From assembly GCF_029360645.1 (NCBI RefSeq), contig NZ_JARDUA010000007.1, positions 124,001 through 188,000 on the forward strand: 64,000 nt of DNA, in the 5' to 3' direction. The notes beneath the pieces are model-generated. The model saw only the letters and a list, made by a program, of their open reading frames with translations. It made no database searches and was not told where the DNA came from. Source of the DNA: Pontibacter litorisediminis. GTDB lineage: Bacteria; Bacteroidota; Bacteroidia; Cytophagales; Hymenobacteraceae. Below are positions 17,074 to 22,932 of the stretch, one piece after another (the first letter of the stretch is position 1; every line of letters begins with the position of its first letter). Both the position numbers and the translations under genes were made by a program.

Positions 17074-17829
17074 ATGAATAAAATACGCTGCATGATTGTG
17101 GATGATGAGCCGCTGGCGCTGGATGTGCTGGAGACCTTTATCCAAAGGCTGGATAACCTGGAGCTGGTGTGCCGCTGCAACAACGCCGTGGAGGCCTACA
17201 GCTGCCTGCAGAACGAGCGCATCGACCTGATGTTCCTGGATATCCAGATGCCCAAACTTACGGGGATCGATTTCCTTAAGTCGCTGGTGCACCCGCCCAA
17301 AGTGATCTTCACTACCGCTTACCGCGATTATGCCGTGGAGGGGTTTGACCTTAATGTGGTGGACTACCTGCTCAAGCCCGTCGCTTTTGAGCGTTTCCTG
17401 AAGGCTGTCTCCAAAGTGTCGGCCCCGGAGCTGCAGCCAGTTGCCACAGCGCCAGTGCCTGCCCCAACGCCAGCCCCTGCCATTACCCCCCAAAACTACA
17501 AAGAGGCCTTCATCTACCTCAAGGCGGATAAGAAAATGGTAAAGGTGATGCTCTCAGATATCCTCTACATCGAGAGCCTGAAGGATTATATCCGGGTAAA
17601 GACCGAGGCAAAGGAGATTATCTCCTACCAGAAAATCTCTTTCCTGGAAGAGAAGCTGCCGCCGGAGAAGTTCCTGCGTATCCATCGCTCCTTCATCGTG
17701 GCCCTCGACAAGATACAGGCCTTCTCTGCCTCCGCTGTTGACATCGGCAAGGCGGAGATCCCCATCGGCCGCTTCTACAAAAACGAGGTGCTGCAGGTGC
17801 TCAACCAGAATAACCTTTTAGAAAGTTAA
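17074..17829 (+). CDS. LytTR-family response regulator
   Basis: A 251-residue regulator. The receiver domain spans residues 3-120, with acidic residues D10 and D11, the phospho-acceptor D56 (FLDIQMP), T84 (TTAYRDYA) and K104 (LLKPVAFERF). A Pro/Ala-rich linker follows, then the LytTR DNA-binding domain from about residue 145 (FIYLKADKKMVKV to the C-terminus, with ILYIESLKDYIRV and FLRIHRSFIVAL). It is the likely partner of the LytS-like kinase 310 bases upstream. LytTR proteins bind direct repeats in promoters; the target genes here are unknown, though the following unknown gene is a candidate. Confidence 0.94.
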   Translation: MNKIRCMIVDDEPLALDVLETFIQRLDNLELVCRCNNAVEAYSCLQNERIDLMFLDIQMPKLTGIDFLKSLVHPPKVIFTTAYRDYAVEGFDLNVVDYLLKPVAFERFLKAVSKVSAPELQPVATAPVPAPTPAPAITPQNYKEAFIYLKADKKMVKVMLSDILYIESLKDYIRVKTEAKEIISYQKISFLEEKLPPEKFLRIHRSFIVALDKIQAFSASAVDIGKAEIPIGRFYKNEVLQVLNQNNLLES

Positions 17830-17966
17830 GAGTTGAGAGTTAAAAGTTAAAAGTCGGGTTTGGTGCTGTGTGATACCATTTGTTATCATACTTATACTTT
17901 GGTCTTGAGAGGATTTCACAGAATAATCTGCGGAAAACTCATAACTTTTAACTCTCAACTCTTAAC
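17825..17966. repeat. 25-bp perfect inverted repeat of a TTAAGAGTTGAG-type sequence
   Basis: The arms 17825-17849 and 17942-17966 are exactly complementary and enclose 92 bases. The left arm overlaps the last codons and stop of the response regulator, and the right arm ends 9 bases before the next start codon. The sequence is low-complexity (repeated GTTAA/GAGTT). The enclosed DNA holds a TATACTT word. It could form a long stem in the mRNA between the two genes. Confidence 0.75.
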
Positions 17967-17975
17967 TAAACTAAG

Positions 17976-19016
17976 GTGTACATCTCCAAAAAGAAGCTGT
18001 TTTACCCGATCAGCAAAGGGCTGCGCAAGTACCTGCACTACTACGACCGCGAAACCAAGCTGCCGGTGCTGTACGAGGGCCTGCTGCATTACGCTGACTC
18101 TTTCCCTTACTACGATAAGCAGGGCCACGATACGCTGTGGGAGTCGGTGATGTATGACCAGCAGACGCAGCAGGAGCTAAACGAGGGGCTGACGATGATT
18201 TACGCCTTGCTGAAGACGGACGGCGATATGTCGGTAATGGAGCACCTATACGTGTCCAGGATCGATTACTGCACCTTTGGCAACTCTAACCCCTTCCGGG
18301 TGCAGATCATGAACCAGCTGAACGACAACTACGACTATTTTTATGTGAAGCGGGCCGATGCCTCCCGTATCTACGGCCTGGAGCTGGAGCACATTCTCTC
18401 CCCAAGCCGCATCAACTACCTGGTAGACGGCGACTCGCTGATAGAGGAGCACATTGCGGGCATACCGGGCGATGTCTTTATCAAGGAATACATTAAAAGG
18501 GCCAATACCAACAAGGTGCGTATTGCCAAAGAGTTCGTGAAGTTTAACGAGCGCTGCTTTGTGCGCCTGCTGGGTGATATGCGCTCCTACAACTATGTGG
18601 TGGACGTAACGCCTGACTTTGAGGACGAACAGTACCGTGTGCGGCCCATTGACTTCGACCAGCAGTCTTACGAAGGTAAAAAGACGATGTACCTGCCACA
18701 GTTCTTTAAAGACAATAACGCGATTGTGGAGCTGGTGCTGAAGCTGCTGAAGCCTGACGTGGTGAAGCAGTACCAGAATGAGGAACGCACGCTCATGTTC
18801 CGCCGCCTCAAGTCGGCCCGTTACCGCCTCAAGGACCTGATCGACTGCATGCGCCAGGACACAATCTCCACGCCGGAGAAGATTGAGCAGCTAAAGCAGG
18901 AGCTTACCCAGCACCATAACTCCGACGACTTTCTGAAGTGCAAGAACATGGGCGACCTCGTGCGCCTGAACCTGAAGTTTATACTTGCCCGTGCGCATAA
19001 GGTAAAAGGGTTTTAG
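17976..19016 (+). CDS. Conserved-looking protein of unknown function next to LytS/LytTR genes
   Basis: A 346-residue soluble protein with a GTG start, no signal peptide and no clear membrane segment. I do not recognise the family. The composition is rich in Tyr, Asp and Lys. The stretch RVRPIDFDQQSYEG (about residues 217-230) preceded by YVVDVTP, and EEHIAGIPGDVFIKEYIK further upstream, are faintly like the ligand loops of kinase-like (aminoglycoside phosphotransferase) folds, but the resemblance is too weak to assign. It lies 146 bases after the response regulator, behind a long inverted repeat, and may be in the same transcription unit. Confidence 0.8.
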   Translation: MYISKKKLFYPISKGLRKYLHYYDRETKLPVLYEGLLHYADSFPYYDKQGHDTLWESVMYDQQTQQELNEGLTMIYALLKTDGDMSVMEHLYVSRIDYCTFGNSNPFRVQIMNQLNDNYDYFYVKRADASRIYGLELEHILSPSRINYLVDGDSLIEEHIAGIPGDVFIKEYIKRANTNKVRIAKEFVKFNERCFVRLLGDMRSYNYVVDVTPDFEDEQYRVRPIDFDQQSYEGKKTMYLPQFFKDNNAIVELVLKLLKPDVVKQYQNEERTLMFRRLKSARYRLKDLIDCMRQDTISTPEKIEQLKQELTQHHNSDDFLKCKNMGDLVRLNLKFILARAHKVKGF

Positions 19017-19380
19017 TTGTCGGTTATTGGTTGTCGGGGTGTACTTTATTCTTTGCCGTGTTTGTTGCTTCTGTCTCTCCTGTGGTTACTACTAGGGCAA
19101 AGTATAAAACGTCAGCCGCACTTCGGGATTTGTAATCCCGAAGTACTTAATAAAAGGATTTGCAATCCGACTTCTGGCTTTGAGGTACTTAAGAAGCTGG
19201 CAAAGTATAGAATCGGATTAAAAATCCTGGCAGTAATATACTTTCGGATTGCAAATCCGAAAGAGAGGAGGTGATACCAGGCTCCCCTCCTTAGTCGCAG
19301 ATGTCGGACTTATTTTGGTAGAGGGGCCGGGGCGTTGAACCCGCCAAAGTATAAACCAGCAACCAACAACCAATAACTAA
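19017..19380. repeat. Repeat-filled intergenic region
   Basis: The 364 bases between the unknown gene and the cupin gene are largely repeats. The two ends carry similar low-complexity TTGGTTGT-type sequences in inverted orientation (about 19013-19037 and 19353-19380). Between them are four GGATT-N3-AATCC hairpins (19120-19263), GGCTCCCCTCCTTAG at 19269-19283 (its complement recurs at about 48950) and four AAGTATA/TATACT words. No gene is supported. Confidence 0.7.
19120..19263. repeat. Cluster of four GGATT-N3-AATCC hairpins
   Basis: Hairpins at 19120-19144 (11-bp arms), about 19156-19168, 19215-19227 and 19241-19263 (10-bp arms) all share the GGATT-three bases-AATCC core. A fifth, isolated unit lies at 35138-35154. 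Spacing is irregular and the units are not separated by unique spacers, which excludes a CRISPR array. Confidence 0.8.
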
Positions 19381-19381
19381 A

Positions 19382-19756
19382 TTACAACCGCTCCAGATCC
19401 TTCCTGGTGCGCTCGCTGCCCTGCAGGTTGCCGGTGTTCACGGTGCTGGCGGGCTCAAACATCAGTACCTCCGCCTCCTGGTGGGCAACGGGCCTGTGTT
19501 CTACGCCGCGCGGCACAACCATAAACTCACCGGGCTGCAGCGTTACTACCTTATCACGCAGGTGCATCTCAAACTCACCTTTCACCACCAGGAAAAACTC
19601 GTCCTCGTGCTCGTGGTGGTGCCACTCAAAGGGGCCCAGGAACTTAGCCAGCTTTACCTGCTGCCCGTTTAGCTCGCCCACAATGCGGGGGTTCCAATGG
19701 TCGGAGAACTGCGCGAACTTCTCGGCAAGGATTACCTTATCCAGTTGATTTTCCAT
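19382..19756 (-). CDS. Cupin-domain protein
   Basis: A 124-residue single-domain cupin. The metal site is plain: WHHHEHEDEFFLVVKGEFEMHL (about residues 45-66) is the first cupin motif with His and Glu ligands, and PGEFMVVPRGVEHRPVA the second with the last His. Such small cupins bind Fe, Mn or Ni and act as isomerases, dioxygenases or sensors; which of these applies cannot be told. It is divergent from the small Cys-rich gene and shares with it a region carrying two copies of a palindrome also seen before ferritin, suggesting metal-responsive control. Confidence 0.88.
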   Translation of the reverse strand: MENQLDKVILAEKFAQFSDHWNPRIVGELNGQQVKLAKFLGPFEWHHHEHEDEFFLVVKGEFEMHLRDKVVTLQPGEFMVVPRGVEHRPVAHQEAEVLMFEPASTVNTGNLQGSERTRKDLERL

Positions 19757-19768
19757 ATTTTCTGCTTT

Positions 19769-19787
19769 ATCTGAACTGATTCTAAAT
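19769..19787. promoter_or_regulatory. Palindromic operator, site 1
   Basis: A 19-bp sequence (ATCTGAACTGATTCTAAAT) matching the consensus ATTTNGACTGNTTCTAAAT shared with 19802-19820 and 20281-20299. It begins 13 bases before the cupin start codon on the minus-strand side, so a bound repressor would block that gene. Confidence 0.5.
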
Positions 19788-19801
19788 AACTCTTTGTTTT
19801 T

Positions 19802-19834
19802 ATTTGGACTGGTTCTAAATAGTGTTTAGATTTG
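19802..19834 (+). promoter_or_regulatory. Strong promoter overlapped by operator site 2
   Basis: TTTG at 19803-19806, 20 bases, then TAGATTTG at 19827-19834: a complete Bacteroidota promoter for the gene at 19872. The 19-bp palindrome ATTTGGACTGGTTCTAAAT (19802-19820) covers the -33 element and most of the spacer, the classical position for a repressor site. Confidence 0.7.
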
Positions 19835-19871
19835 CAATACAATCGCAGAGTCGGAAGCTAAGTTACACCAC

Positions 19872-20225
19872 ATGATGCATACAGCCACGCAATTACCCGA
19901 TATTTATACTTCTGAGGCAGGAGCCGTTTACCAGTGCGACCGCCACAACCGTTTGCTGTTGCGTTTTGCAGGGGAGCTGACGGTGCTGAAGCTAGATGCC
20001 TTTTTGCGCCTGAAGCAAGCGGTGGATAGTATAGACCTGGATGCAATGGCCAGCAGCCCGGACCGCTCCTCCGACTTTGGCATTGTAACCGTTTGTGGCT
20101 GCGACCGCTGCTTTGTGCTCACGCTGACGGAGCTGCACGACTTAAAGGAGCTTTTAGCCGGAGCCAAGTTCGTGCTGGAGCTTAACCGCATGCTGCACGA
20201 GTGCCTGGCCTCTACCTGCGTATAA
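19872..20225 (+). CDS. Small cysteine-containing protein of unknown function
   Basis: A 117-residue soluble protein. An early CDRHNRLLLRFAGELTVL segment and a later CGCDRCFVLTLTELHDL segment put four Cys in pairs that could bind metal, and another Cys sits near the C-terminus. I recognise no characterised family; similar short proteins are found beside ferritin genes in related bacteria as far as I recall, which I cannot verify. Its promoter is overlapped by the palindrome that recurs upstream of ferritin, so an iron-linked role is a reasonable inference. A second ATG directly follows the first. Confidence 0.75.
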   Translation: MMHTATQLPDIYTSEAGAVYQCDRHNRLLLRFAGELTVLKLDAFLRLKQAVDSIDLDAMASSPDRSSDFGIVTVCGCDRCFVLTLTELHDLKELLAGAKFVLELNRMLHECLASTCV

Positions 20226-20253
20226 TTTTAGAGTGTTATAGCCTGAAACAGAG

Positions 20254-20280
20254 AGCACGGCCCCGGCGCCGTGCTTTTTT
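20254..20280 (+). terminator. Terminator after the small Cys protein
   Basis: An 8-bp GC-rich stem (20254-20261 with 20268-20275) with a six-base loop and a T-run to 20280. The run of T continues directly into the operator before ferritin. Confidence 0.85.
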
Positions 20281-20299
20281 ATTTAGACTGCTTCCGAAT
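20281..20299. promoter_or_regulatory. Palindromic operator, site 3, upstream of ferritin
   Basis: ATTTAGACTGCTTCCGAAT, third instance of the 19-bp palindrome, 108 bases before the ferritin start. It matches site 2 at 15 of 19 positions. The promoter of ferritin itself is not clear; TTTG at 20308-20311 is a possible -33 element. Confidence 0.5.
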
Positions 20300-20407
20300 T
20301 TCGGGTGTTTGTTGCGCTTGCACAACAAAAGTGCTATTCTTATGGTATTAAAGAGGAGGTAACAACATCACCACGTTATCGATCACTACCAGAAAACACC
20401 CAACATT

Positions 20408-20944
20408 ATGAAGGACTTACTTAGACTTAGAACCTCGCTTAGCGAGACGATAGAGCAGGTATTAAACGACCAGATAAAAATGGAGGCGGAAGCCTCGGCC
20501 ATGTACCTGGCCATGAGCAGCTGGTGCGACCGCAACGGCTTTGACTGCAGCGCCGGCTACTTTAAAAAGCAATCAGACGAGGAGCGTGAGCACATGCTGC
20601 GCCTGTTCAAGTATGTGGCCGACATGGGCGGCCGTGCCGTATCACCAAGTGTGGCCAACACCCAGATAGAGTTTGACTCTTTCCGAAGCGTGTTTGAGCA
20701 AGCCCTGCAGCAGGAGATCGCGGTCACGCAGTCGTTTAACCGCATGGCCGACAAGTGCCAGAAGGAGAAGGACTATGTGACATTTACCTTCCTGCAGTGG
20801 TTCCTGAAGGAGCAGATCGAGGAAGAGTATGTGGCCCGCCGTGCCCTGGAGCTCTTTGAGGTAATCGGCGAGGAAGGCACCGGCCATTACGAGATAGACA
20901 AGCGCGTGCCGAAGATCAAGTATGAAGACACGTATGAAGGCTAA
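20408..20944 (+). CDS. Ferritin (iron-storage protein)
   Basis: A 178-residue non-haem ferritin of the FtnA type. The four-helix bundle carries ferroxidase ligands: Glu26 in DQIKMEAEASAMYL, the pair Glu59-x-x-His62 in DEEREHMLRLF, Glu in FEQALQQEIAVT and FLKEQIEEEYVARRALEL in the fourth helix. It oxidises Fe(II) with oxygen or peroxide and stores the mineral in a 24-subunit shell in the cytoplasm. The C-terminal tail (about residues 160-178) is longer than in E. coli FtnA. The upstream palindrome points to metal-responsive control, shared with the preceding gene. Confidence 0.96.
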   Translation: MKDLLRLRTSLSETIEQVLNDQIKMEAEASAMYLAMSSWCDRNGFDCSAGYFKKQSDEEREHMLRLFKYVADMGGRAVSPSVANTQIEFDSFRSVFEQALQQEIAVTQSFNRMADKCQKEKDYVTFTFLQWFLKEQIEEEYVARRALELFEVIGEEGTGHYEIDKRVPKIKYEDTYEG

Positions 20945-20970
20945 GCAGCCATAACACGGTAAGTATGAAA

Positions 20971-21005
20971 GCGCGGCCCCGGAGCATTTCCGGGGCCGCG
21001 CTGCT
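20971..21005 (+). terminator. Ferritin terminator
   Basis: A 12-bp stem (20971-20982 with 20990-21001) of nearly pure G and C, followed by a short T stretch. It lies between ferritin and the convergent ferredoxin-like gene. Confidence 0.8.
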
Positions 21006-21006
21006 T

Positions 21007-21297
21007 TTACGGAGTGTCTTGTTCTGGGGCGGAGAGCACGTGCAGCTGAAAGGCCTCTTTCGCCTTTCGCTCATCGGTATAGGGCGTCCAGACGTTGGCA
21101 GGCTGTATGCAGGTAACAGGGGCGTAGTCGCAGCGGTCGGTGCAGTCGGTTTTCACTACCTCCACCTGCCCCTTCAGGCCCAGCTCCTTGATCATTCCCC
21201 TAAAAAATTTACCCAGGTCTTTGCCTCCTTTTTTCTTGCACTTGCTGCCAGTGCACACATAAATCACTTTATCGGGTGTATCAAAACTTTTGCTCAT
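21007..21297 (-). CDS. (2Fe-2S) ferredoxin-like protein, thioredoxin-like fold
   Basis: A 96-residue protein. VIYVCTGSKC (Cys15, Cys20) and KTDCTDRCDYAPV (Cys52, Cys56) give the four ligands of thioredoxin-like [2Fe-2S] ferredoxins, as in HoxE/NuoE-like and Shethna-type small proteins. I start it at the ATG at 21297; an upstream ATG at 21396 would add 33 atypical residues across the likely promoter. It is convergent with ferritin and probably an electron carrier, perhaps for iron release or reduction; the partner is unknown. Confidence 0.87.
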   Translation of the reverse strand: MSKSFDTPDKVIYVCTGSKCKKKGGKDLGKFFRGMIKELGLKGQVEVVKTDCTDRCDYAPVTCIQPANVWTPYTDERKAKEAFQLHVLSAPEQDTP

Positions 21298-21359
21298 GGA
21301 TAAGGATACGGTGTTGTTACCTGTTAAAGCTGATTTGGGGTTGATAAGTTTCGGAAGGG

Positions 21360-21367
21360 CAAATTTA
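21360..21367 (-). promoter_or_regulatory. Possible -7 element of the ferredoxin-like gene
   Basis: Minus-strand TAAATTTG, a full TAnnTTTG match 62 bases before the start codon. No clear -33 partner was found. Confidence 0.4.
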
Positions 21368-21419
21368 ACGTGCCAGCAGTATACAGGCACAGCCAAAAGA
21401 GGTGCTTATGCTGCAGGGC

Positions 21420-21842
21420 CTACGGCTGCCGTTGGCAGGCACGCAACCAGGTTTGGGCGCTCTCCAGGTTATCGAAGATTCGCATCTCAAAGAGCCCGTG
21501 CGTGCGGCTTACCATATCGGCGGCAGAGGCGGCCGCAAACGACTCCTGGTTGGCTACATGGGCGTAGTAGCGCAGTCCTGCCGCCATGGCCTGCGGCATC
21601 CACTCTTTCTCAATCCAGTCCACGGAGTCGTCCCAGCGCCCCACCAACTGCCTGTTGTCGTTCAGGCCGTAGGGAGTGCGGTGGGTCTTGATAGCTTCCA
21701 GCACAGCCAAAGACCCCTGCCTTACGTTTTCAGGGCTCACGTATCCCACCCAGTTGTTGTAGATACAGTTGTTAGCTGCATCATACGCAACGGTAAGAAA
21801 AACCTTGCCGGTGGCGGAGGTGAGTTCTACTGTTTTTGTCAT
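21420..21842 (-). CDS. STAS/SpoIIAA-like protein (paralogue A)
   Basis: A 140-residue soluble protein without a signal peptide. Its strands and helices follow the SpoIIAA-like plan: IYNNWVGYVSPENVRQG, then LNDNRQLVGRWDDSVDWIE, a W-PQAMAAGLRYYAHV segment and a terminal FDNLESAQTWLRAC. These shared positions recur in the protein at 58200-58679, so the two are paralogues. In Bacteroidota such single STAS-like proteins are common and uncharacterised; a sensory or regulatory role is inferred from the fold only. It stands alone. Confidence 0.8.
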   Translation of the reverse strand: MTKTVELTSATGKVFLTVAYDAANNCIYNNWVGYVSPENVRQGSLAVLEAIKTHRTPYGLNDNRQLVGRWDDSVDWIEKEWMPQAMAAGLRYYAHVANQESFAAASAADMVSRTHGLFEMRIFDNLESAQTWLRACQRQP

Positions 21843-21866
21843 TTATAAGGCATGTTTGCGCGCTAA

Positions 21867-21874
21867 CAAAGATA
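21867..21874 (-). promoter_or_regulatory. -7 promoter element of STAS-like paralogue A
   Basis: Minus-strand TATCTTTG, a full consensus match, 24 bases before the start codon. The -33 element is not evident. Confidence 0.5.
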
Positions 21875-22016
21875 CGCAAAGTGTAGGGGATGTGCTATAC
21901 TAGGGGTAACGGTATGCTGGTGCCCTGCTTAGCGGGCTACCCGTCTATAAAGGCCTACGGTGCCATGGGCCTGTTTTTACGGAGGCGTACCCCATGAGCC
22001 ATTGGCTTGCAACCCG

Positions 22017-22784
22017 TTAGGGCTGTGGCTGGTTTAAGTTCATCAGCTGCACCTTGCCATCTCTGCCGGACCTGTACTCCGAGGCGATGACCATACCGTC
22101 CGAACTCATGAAACCACCTTTGCCAGGAGTGCCTGATTTTCCGCTCTCTCCCGCATTATAGAGGATGTTGATGTTGTTCACGTGAATATCCCGGTTGAAG
22201 TTGGCGATAAAGCCTTTGGTGCTGTATACCAGCATGATGTTGCCCCCATCGCCGCCGTTTCCCCCCATCGTCGCGTCAGTGCCGTTTGTGCCAAGCGTGC
22301 CTGGTACCAACTCTACAGTTTTTACCGTCTTGCCATGGGCATCCCGACTGACTTTTGTCACGTATTCGTCGGGCTTGCCCTGCCTGCCGTTCTTGCCGTT
22401 GGCGCCCTTGCCGCCTCTTCCTCCGCTGGCGTCGATGGTTAGGCTGCCAAGCTGCTCCAAGTGCAGCTGCAGACTTAGGTTTCCGCCAGCCTCCCCGTTC
22501 TGGCCAGGGTTGTTCGCGCTGCCGTTTGCTCCGTCCAGTCCTCTGGCCGATATGGTACATTTCTTTCCGATGTAGGCCACTTTGGCATGCAAAACACCCT
22601 GCTGGGTTGGTGAGAAGCGGATGGTAGCCTTCTCATGCAGCACCAGGGTATCTACCTGTAAGACGTTCTCAGGCGCTACCACATAGGTTTCCCCGGGCCC
22701 TACGTCCAGCCTGGATATGGTTTGGGCAAAAGCAGGAGCCGAGAGAAGGGATAACGCGAGGAGTGAGAGCAGTTTCTTTTTCAT
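22017..22784 (-). CDS. Secreted collagen-like glycine-rich protein
   Basis: A 255-residue protein with a signal peptide (MKKKLLSLLALSLLSAPAFA, residues 1-20). After a beta-rich stretch (residues 22-80) it has several runs of Gly-rich triplets: GLDGANGSANNPGQNGEAGG (about 81-100), GGRGGKGANGKNGRQGKP (about 119-136), GTNGTDATMGGNGGDGG (about 163-180) and AGESGKSGTPGKGG (about 211-224). These look collagen-like but are short and interrupted by beta strands, a pattern known from secreted adhesive or matrix proteins. I recognise no exact family. It is a single gene, divergent from the S9 peptidase gene. Confidence 0.82.
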   Translation of the reverse strand: MKKKLLSLLALSLLSAPAFAQTISRLDVGPGETYVVAPENVLQVDTLVLHEKATIRFSPTQQGVLHAKVAYIGKKCTISARGLDGANGSANNPGQNGEAGGNLSLQLHLEQLGSLTIDASGGRGGKGANGKNGRQGKPDEYVTKVSRDAHGKTVKTVELVPGTLGTNGTDATMGGNGGDGGNIMLVYSTKGFIANFNRDIHVNNINILYNAGESGKSGTPGKGGFMSSDGMVIASEYRSGRDGKVQLMNLNQPQP

Positions 22785-22932
22785 ATACAGTGTGTGTTGG
22801 GGCAGGTTATTCAGAGTGAACTAAAATAAAATTTATATCTTAAGATTCATATTAATTAATGTTAAACCTTGGATGCAAGGCACAGTCTAAAAGCAGATAC
22901 TAGTCTTAACCCTTATCAACACCTTACATTAC

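Noticed and set aside
19120..19263. CRISPR array
   Set aside because: Units are palindromes of different length at irregular spacing with no constant repeat and no cas gene nearby.
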